Origin: Ruminococcus sp.
GTDB lineage: Bacteria > Bacillota > Clostridia > Oscillospirales > Ruminococcaceae
Assembly (NCBI GenBank): GCA_031262835.1
Contig: JAISGY010000050.1
Location: forward strand, 1 to 60,197
Reading direction: 5' to 3'
Length of the DNA stretch: 60,197 nt
The notes under the pieces were generated by a model that searched no databases, was not told where the DNA came from, and saw only the letters and a list, made by a program, of their open reading frames with translations. The position numbers and the translations under genes are program-made. Below, in pieces: positions 55,197 through 60,197 of this stretch. Position 1 is the stretch's first letter. Each line of letters begins with the position of its first letter.

Positions 55197-57736
55197 GCTT
55201 AGTAATTAACAAGGTCGTAGGAATCGACCTCGGAACAACCAATTCGGTAATCTCTTTAATCGGGGCGGATAACAAAACCTTCCTCTGTCTTACCGATAAA
55301 TCGGGCAGAAAAACTTTCCCGTCGGTTTTGGCGGTTGACAGGAAGACAGGCAATATCGTCACAGGGCAAAAAGCCTTCGCGAAGCGCGGGACAAACCCCG
55401 AGCCGATAACCTCAATAAAGCGGCATATGGGCGACAGCGACTATACCGCTTCCGTCGGCGGCAAAACATTCACCCCGATTGAAGTTTCCGCCGAATACCT
55501 TCGCGCAATGAAGGAAGGCTTCCAAGAACAACTTAGCAAGACCGAAGGTTATGAAAACTACGAAATTAATCGGGCAGTCATAACTATTCCGGCGTATTTT
55601 CGCTCCGACGCGGCGGAGGCGACAGCCAAGGCGGGCGAGCTTGCGGGATTTGAGGTTATGAAGACGCTCCAAGAGCCGAGTTCAGCCTGCGCTTATTATT
55701 GCTATAAAAACGGCGTTGAGGACGGAATCTTCATGGTTTACGACCTCGGCGGCGGAACATTCGATGTTTCGATTGTGCGGTATGTCGGCGGGGAAGCGGA
55801 CGTCTTGGGTATTTCCGGGAACAACTACCTCGGCGGCGATACCTTCGATGAGCTTCTTGCCGAAAAGCTTATAGCTGACCTCAACAAAGAAGGCATCTAC
55901 GTTCTTGACCTTGAGCCCGGGAATGAGCGCGACAACCAGATTAAGACGATATTTAAACTTCAGGCGGAGGGCATTAAAAAGAACCTTTCTTCAGTGGACG
56001 AGTTTTCATGCGTAAGAGACGCGCTCTGCGCAGACCAAGAAGGACAGATGATAGATCTTGACCTTGAAGTTACAAGAGCTGAGTTTGAAGAACTCATTAA
56101 GCCGGCTCTTGCGGGGACGCTCGATAAATGCAACGAGGCACTCGCGGCGGCGGAGAAGGAGGGCATAACTCTTGACGACATTGAAGCAGTTCTCCTTGTC
56201 GGCGGAAGCTCGCATATACCGTATGTGAGGGAGTTTGTAAGACAAAACTATTGCGACCCCTCCCTCCCCCACCACACAATCCAGCCCGAACCGCTCCACG
56301 ACGAGCCGGATATGTCGGTAGGCTATGGGGCAGCCGTTGCGGCGCAGAGTTTCACCGAAAAGACCTACGAAAAGAGCTCTGAAACGGGAGGTGCAAATGC
56401 CTTAACCCTCGCGGCAGAAGTACAAAAAGCATACAGCGTTGCCGGAAAGAGCAAAGTCGATGGTAAGATTACCGCGATAACGGGTAAACTTCCTGCCGGG
56501 TTAAAGGCGGTTGTAAGCAAGACGGACGGGTCCTTCACGAAGGAGTTTGGTATTGAAGCAGACGGCAAATTTACCTTCAACGGACTTCCCGCACCCGGAG
56601 AAGACGAACCGTATTTCTGCTCGGTTGAACTGAATGGAAAAGAGCTTTTAACCTTTAACTTCAACGCCGCCGCCGTTATAATAAGAACAGCAAGCGCAAC
56701 CCTCTCGCACCCGCTCTTAATTGAACTTATAAACCCGACTTCAAGGATTACATACAGAAAAGTCTTAATGGAAAACGGAACAAACCTCCCCGCCTCGGAG
56801 GAGTATACCTTCCATACCACCACCGAGTATTCGGCAAGCTTTAAGATTTTCGAGGAAAATACCCAGCTCTGTTTTATAAAAATGAAGTTTGCAAATAAAA
56901 TGGACGTGGGGACACCCGTTACCGTAAGGCTTGAAATTGACGAAAAGAGCACTAAGCACGTTTTTGCAACCTCCGGCGGCGTATCGCAGGACGCCGTTTT
57001 AGAAGCACCGCAGCTGCCGCCGCCTCCGGAGTCTGACTTTAGGGAAGCAATGGAAGACTATGAATCGATACTCCGTATACTTGAGCCTTCCGATAAGATT
57101 AAGGCGGAATTTAAGCGGACAGCACTCGAAACCCTTAAGGACGAAGGCATAAAGGCAGTGCAGGAAAACGACCAGACCTGTGCGCGTACCAAACTCGGCG
57201 ATATGCAGATAATAATAGACAGCATAAGACCCACCCGCTTAAATCCGCCCGAAAGCGCGGTTAAAGACATGGCGGACGAATGTATGCGCTTAAACAGAGA
57301 GTATCACGACAATAAGCCCGAGAACATCGCGAAGATTAAAGAGCTTCAAGCCAAAGCCGCAGAGGCGTACAGGAAAAAGAGTCAGGACGAACTTAACGTC
57401 ACATGGAAGGATTTTGTGAACCTCCGTGAGCTCCTCGACAAGACGCCGCCTCCTCCTCCTCCTCCTCCCGAAGCTATGTGGATGGTTGTTAAGGTGGTGT
57501 ACTGCCAGCAGGTTGTCGACATTATGGAGAAAGCGAAAGAAAACTCCGCTCTCCCGTCAGTGCCAAGAGAAGGAATGGAAAAACGTTACAAGTCAGACGA
57601 GGCGGCAGTGATAAAAATCAGAAACGATATGTCGATCTTTACCACCGAAACTGAGGCGGAGAAAGCCAAATACGACCTCGGCTTGCTCTATAGGTATTAC
57701 GAGCCTTTAGCGAACTACACCGACACAATCGGTTAA
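55193..57736 (+). CDS. Hsp70-like chaperone with a long private C-terminus
   Basis: The nucleotide-binding domain (1-390) is clear: GIDLGTTNSVISL (9-21), INRAVITIPAYF, the phosphate loop DLGGGTFDVSIV (about 184-195) and LLVGGSSHIPYVREFV. After it comes an inserted beta-rich segment (about 395-490), then a substrate-domain-like part (GTNLPASEEYTF, SFKIFEENTQLC) and a long helical end with PPPPPPPP near residue 757. At 847 residues it is about 230 longer than DnaK and lacks the EEVD-type or acidic tail. It is a specialised Hsp70 rather than the housekeeping dnaK. Confidence 0.9.
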   Translation: MSLVINKVVGIDLGTTNSVISLIGADNKTFLCLTDKSGRKTFPSVLAVDRKTGNIVTGQKAFAKRGTNPEPITSIKRHMGDSDYTASVGGKTFTPIEVSAEYLRAMKEGFQEQLSKTEGYENYEINRAVITIPAYFRSDAAEATAKAGELAGFEVMKTLQEPSSACAYYCYKNGVEDGIFMVYDLGGGTFDVSIVRYVGGEADVLGISGNNYLGGDTFDELLAEKLIADLNKEGIYVLDLEPGNERDNQIKTIFKLQAEGIKKNLSSVDEFSCVRDALCADQEGQMIDLDLEVTRAEFEELIKPALAGTLDKCNEALAAAEKEGITLDDIEAVLLVGGSSHIPYVREFVRQNYCDPSLPHHTIQPEPLHDEPDMSVGYGAAVAAQSFTEKTYEKSSETGGANALTLAAEVQKAYSVAGKSKVDGKITAITGKLPAGLKAVVSKTDGSFTKEFGIEADGKFTFNGLPAPGEDEPYFCSVELNGKELLTFNFNAAAVIIRTASATLSHPLLIELINPTSRITYRKVLMENGTNLPASEEYTFHTTTEYSASFKIFEENTQLCFIKMKFANKMDVGTPVTVRLEIDEKSTKHVFATSGGVSQDAVLEAPQLPPPPESDFREAMEDYESILRILEPSDKIKAEFKRTALETLKDEGIKAVQENDQTCARTKLGDMQIIIDSIRPTRLNPPESAVKDMADECMRLNREYHDNKPENIAKIKELQAKAAEAYRKKSQDELNVTWKDFVNLRELLDKTPPPPPPPPEAMWMVVKVVYCQQVVDIMEKAKENSALPSVPREGMEKRYKSDEAAVIKIRNDMSIFTTETEAEKAKYDLGLLYRYYEPLANYTDTIG

Positions 57737-57749
57737 CGGAGGGGATAGT

Positions 57750-58193
57750 ATGGCAAGAACACTGCCGGCATTTTGTCCGGTTTGCAATACCCGGGCGGAC
57801 TCTACAGTCTGCCCGCGGTGCAAAACCGATTTACTTGACTACCTTTCGGTATTTTACGCGCCGGATATGTTATGGAACAAAGCCGCCGCGGCGTACGGTA
57901 ACAAGGACTACAGGGACGCGTACGACAAGCTTGCGGAGGCGCATTACCTCCGCCCGACCGACAACGAGATTTTAAGACAGATGGTAATCTGCGCCGAAAA
58001 ATACGGGGGGATAGAGCGCGCTATCCGTTGCCTTGAAAAATTAAAAACGGGGGACGACAGCCCCGAAGTCGCGGCGGAATACGAACGGCTCTATGCAATC
58101 TATAACAACCTCTTGAAGGAACACAGAGAACAGGCAGAAACAAAGCCCCGCAGTGCGGTTAATACTTCTAAGAAGAAGAAGAAAAAACGATGA
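57750..58193 (+). CDS. Zinc-ribbon protein with TPR-like repeats
   Basis: The 147-residue product begins with a zinc ribbon, CPVCNTRADSTVCPRC (residues about 9-24; CxxC...CxxC). Two or more helical TPR-like units follow (AAAYGNKDYRDAYDKLAEAH, YGGIERAIRCLEKLK), and the tail is Lys-rich. It lies 13 bp after the Hsp70-like gene and overlaps the next gene by 4 bp. A role as co-chaperone or adaptor is plausible from the repeats and position. Confidence 0.75.
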   Translation: MARTLPAFCPVCNTRADSTVCPRCKTDLLDYLSVFYAPDMLWNKAAAAYGNKDYRDAYDKLAEAHYLRPTDNEILRQMVICAEKYGGIERAIRCLEKLKTGDDSPEVAAEYERLYAIYNNLLKEHREQAETKPRSAVNTSKKKKKKR

Positions 58194-59038
58194 GTAAAAA
58201 CTTAACTCAGTCCGACAAAAAATTTAAGAAAGAACTTAAAAAACTCGAGAAGTTAAATCTCTCGCGGACTTCGGGCATATTTCTTACTCACAAAATCCAC
58301 ACAATAGATGCACGGGGCGATAAGATGAATAGTGTTATAAATGCATCTCACTCGCCCACAGACAGAATTGCTTATCTCACCACAGTCGTTGAAGAATTGT
58401 TTAAAAAGCCAAAAAGCATAATGGTTCGATACTATCTTTGGCGTTTTGATCAAGATATGCTTGTAAATTATAACGGCAAGTACGTGACTGTGGCGGAAAT
58501 TGATCAAATAATGAGCGAGGAAACGCCGGTTGAGGGCGAAACCTTGACAGAAGAAGAGGTTGCAGTTAAATTTAAGGAAAACCTTGAAAAACTTAAGGAG
58601 TTACAATTCACTCACGACGTATTGTATGGAAGTTCCGATTTCGATACTATAGTCGCATTGGCGAAAGAGATGAATAGTGCCATAAAGGCATCTCGCTCGC
58701 CCTCGGATAGAATTGCTTATCTCACCGAAGTCGTTGATGAATTGTTTACAAAACCGAACTGGACAACGGCAGTTTGGTATCTTATACATCTTAACCGAGA
58801 TATGCTTGCAAATCTTAACGGAAAGTACGTGACTGTAGAGGAAATTAGGCGAATGACTAAAGAGGAAATTAAACAAATAGCTGACGTTAAGATTAAGCAA
58901 AAAGCTGACGTGAAAATTAAGCAAAAAGCTGATGTTAAAATTAAGCAACCGCCCCCGCCAAAACAAGACAAAAAACCGGATAAAAAGCAGCTAAAGCTCG
59001 AGGAAAATCGAAAAAAAGCTGCACAGAAAATCAGTTAA
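58190..59038 (+). CDS. Unknown protein with two internal repeats and a KIKQKADV tail
   Basis: The 282-residue product contains two homologous blocks of about 65 residues: MNSVINASHSPTDRIAYLT ... NGKYVTVAEI (about 44-110) and MNSAIKASRSPSDRIAYLT ... NGKYVTVEEI (about 162-228). After them comes a tandem of (V)KIKQKAD units (3 copies), then PPPPK and a charged helix. I do not recognise the domain. The repeats suggest a binding module used twice. It is coupled to the zinc-ribbon gene. Confidence 0.65.
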   Translation: MSKNLTQSDKKFKKELKKLEKLNLSRTSGIFLTHKIHTIDARGDKMNSVINASHSPTDRIAYLTTVVEELFKKPKSIMVRYYLWRFDQDMLVNYNGKYVTVAEIDQIMSEETPVEGETLTEEEVAVKFKENLEKLKELQFTHDVLYGSSDFDTIVALAKEMNSAIKASRSPSDRIAYLTEVVDELFTKPNWTTAVWYLIHLNRDMLANLNGKYVTVEEIRRMTKEEIKQIADVKIKQKADVKIKQKADVKIKQPPPPKQDKKPDKKQLKLEENRKKAAQKIS

Positions 59039-59052
59039 CAGGGAGAATAGTT

Positions 59053-60197
59053 ATGGCATATGTAAACGCGTTTGAGTTCTTAAAAGCTACCACAGCCTTT
59101 AGCGCACGAGATATAAACAGCGCGATACGAATGCTTCAAGCCGAGGGCGTTCCTAAAACTGAGACGGAAAAATACAGGCTCCTGCTTATCTCCCCCGCTT
59201 CGCGCCTTCGCGAAGAGCTTTTAACGGTGCGCGAAGCCGACTATGAAAAGGGCGTTTTTACCGATATTAAGGCGAAGTATTACTGTGTCGACCCGGTTGC
59301 TTTTAAGAAGCGTATTGAAAACTGTAACGAGCCATGGGATATTCAAGGCATCTTTGCGTTTATGGCAAGAGAAGTTATCGACAACGAAGATAATGTAAAA
59401 GATGCCGGATATGCGTGGAATCGCGTCTTTTCTTGTTACAGCAAGTTTGCCGAAAAAGCAAACGTCGAAGACAGCTTTACATACCAATTTGCGAAAACGG
59501 ATAAAGACAAGGAAGAATGTAAAAACGCTTGGGACGGTTTCCGCGATTATCTTATTCATGGAATTGCGGAGCGCGCTAAAGCGTATGCGGCGAACCTTAA
59601 CGATAAAGGACTTGACGCGTGCCTATTCGCGCTTAAAAAACAAAACAAGGCAGTATTTGATGAAACTCTTTCGTCCCTTACCGCGGTTATCGGCAACGCT
59701 TTTATGAACAGCAACAATCTTGAAAAAGCATCCGGCTTTTATAAAGCCTTACCCGATGTCCTTAAGAAGAACACGTCGGTAGCCGCGCGTTTTATTGACG
59801 CAATAAACAATGGTATCGACTATCTTATAAAAAACCCGGAATACGATCATGATTGGATATTCTTTGCGTGGGTTGAAGTTTCGGACGAATTTTCCGACAG
59901 CAACGATATTACAATTAAAGCCGCGTCCGCGAAGTTTCATGATAAAGTCGCAGAGCTCATGCGGGAGACGAATAAGCTTGATGACGACGAAAAGTTCATG
60001 CTGCTTTTTAAGAAGGTACTCGATATCTATATTTATCTTCCGGAAGACACAGTTATAGCGACGGACTATGCGTCAAAAGAGGAATACAAGACGGAAGCGT
60101 TTATAGCTGTCTTAAGCAGGCGGGCAGTCAGTATTAAGGTCGAAAAAATAGGCAGCAAGACAACCGCCGCCGACGGCGCAGAAATGTGGGAGATAAT
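59053..60197 (+). CDS. Unknown large helical protein, cut by window end
   Basis: The ATG at 59053 follows AGGGAG, and the frame stays open for at least 381 codons to the end of the window. The product begins MAYVNAFEFLKATTAFSARD and has a long helical body with segments such as AFMAREVIDNEDNVKDAGYA and FRDYLIHGIAERAKAYAAN. The start AFEFLKATTAFSARDINSAI resembles a J-like or repeat-initiating helix only vaguely. It continues the co-directional cluster, 14 bp after 58190. Function unknown. Confidence 0.65.
   Translation, partial: MAYVNAFEFLKATTAFSARDINSAIRMLQAEGVPKTETEKYRLLLISPASRLREELLTVREADYEKGVFTDIKAKYYCVDPVAFKKRIENCNEPWDIQGIFAFMAREVIDNEDNVKDAGYAWNRVFSCYSKFAEKANVEDSFTYQFAKTDKDKEECKNAWDGFRDYLIHGIAERAKAYAANLNDKGLDACLFALKKQNKAVFDETLSSLTAVIGNAFMNSNNLEKASGFYKALPDVLKKNTSVAARFIDAINNGIDYLIKNPEYDHDWIFFAWVEVSDEFSDSNDITIKAASAKFHDKVAELMRETNKLDDDEKFMLLFKKVLDIYIYLPEDTVIATDYASKEEYKTEAFIAVLSRRAVSIKVEKIGSKTTAADGAEMWEI

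Overview
The window looks like a piece of the origin-proximal chromosome of an endospore-forming member of the Clostridia. Evidence is the S10 ribosomal operon, dnaA-dnaN, smc, rlbA-recF-remB, spoIVB, spoIID, clostridial-style DUF512 plus der, and many Shine-Dalgarno sites of the GGAGG type. An uncultured gut lineage near the Oscillospirales is possible, but the sequence alone does not settle it. Base composition is moderate, and promoters are unusually clear, with TTGACA-like and TATAAT boxes 17 bp apart in at least ten places.

Layout. 1-6.2 kb: S10 operon on the minus strand (rpsJ to rplN), with its promoter. 6.4-12.9 kb: acpP, spoIVB, a 2-hydroxyacyl-CoA dehydratase-like protein, an unknown protein, five tRNA genes (Val, Asp, Phe, Gly, Gly) with heptamer repeats and a broken tRNA-Gly copy, a lipoprotein deacetylase and an orphan ABC ATPase. 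12.9-22 kb: a zeta-like kinase, smc, three tandem MNT-HEPN pairs, dnaN, an oriC-like spacer and dnaA. 22-30.7 kb: yajC, two JAMM-motif proteins, spoIID, a GH9-like protein, a DUF512 radical SAM protein, der, and YoeB and RelE toxin modules. 30.7-36.4 kb: a VTC-domain protein, a GH25 lysozyme, an Rpn remnant and a dense array of about ten Nif11-leader precursor-like peptide genes. 36.4-49.5 kb: two unknown proteins, aroK with an eleventh Nif11-like peptide, a dehydratase activase separated from its C-terminal partner by two more MNT-HEPN pairs, then rlbA-recF-remB-plsY-gpsA-fic. Two parS-like sites lie at 39.2 and 49.4 kb. 49.5-60.2 kb: a collagen-like gene without a start, then a co-directional cluster of a two-AAA Clp/Hsp100-like protein, a Ser/Thr kinase, a GrpE-like protein, an Hsp70-like protein with a long private C-terminus, a zinc-ribbon/TPR protein, a repeat protein and a final gene cut by the window end.

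Three things stand out as possibly undescribed. (1) The Nif11-leader peptide array, whose cores share a C...CxxC...C pattern and which has no modifying enzyme beside it. (2) The MNT-HEPN cassettes, which share near-identical blocks, differ in their partner-specific parts, and sit in translational register inside housekeeping operons. (3) The Hsp100-kinase-GrpE-Hsp70 cluster. A five-copy GC-rich hairpin placed just upstream of five unrelated genes, always in the same orientation, is a further candidate.
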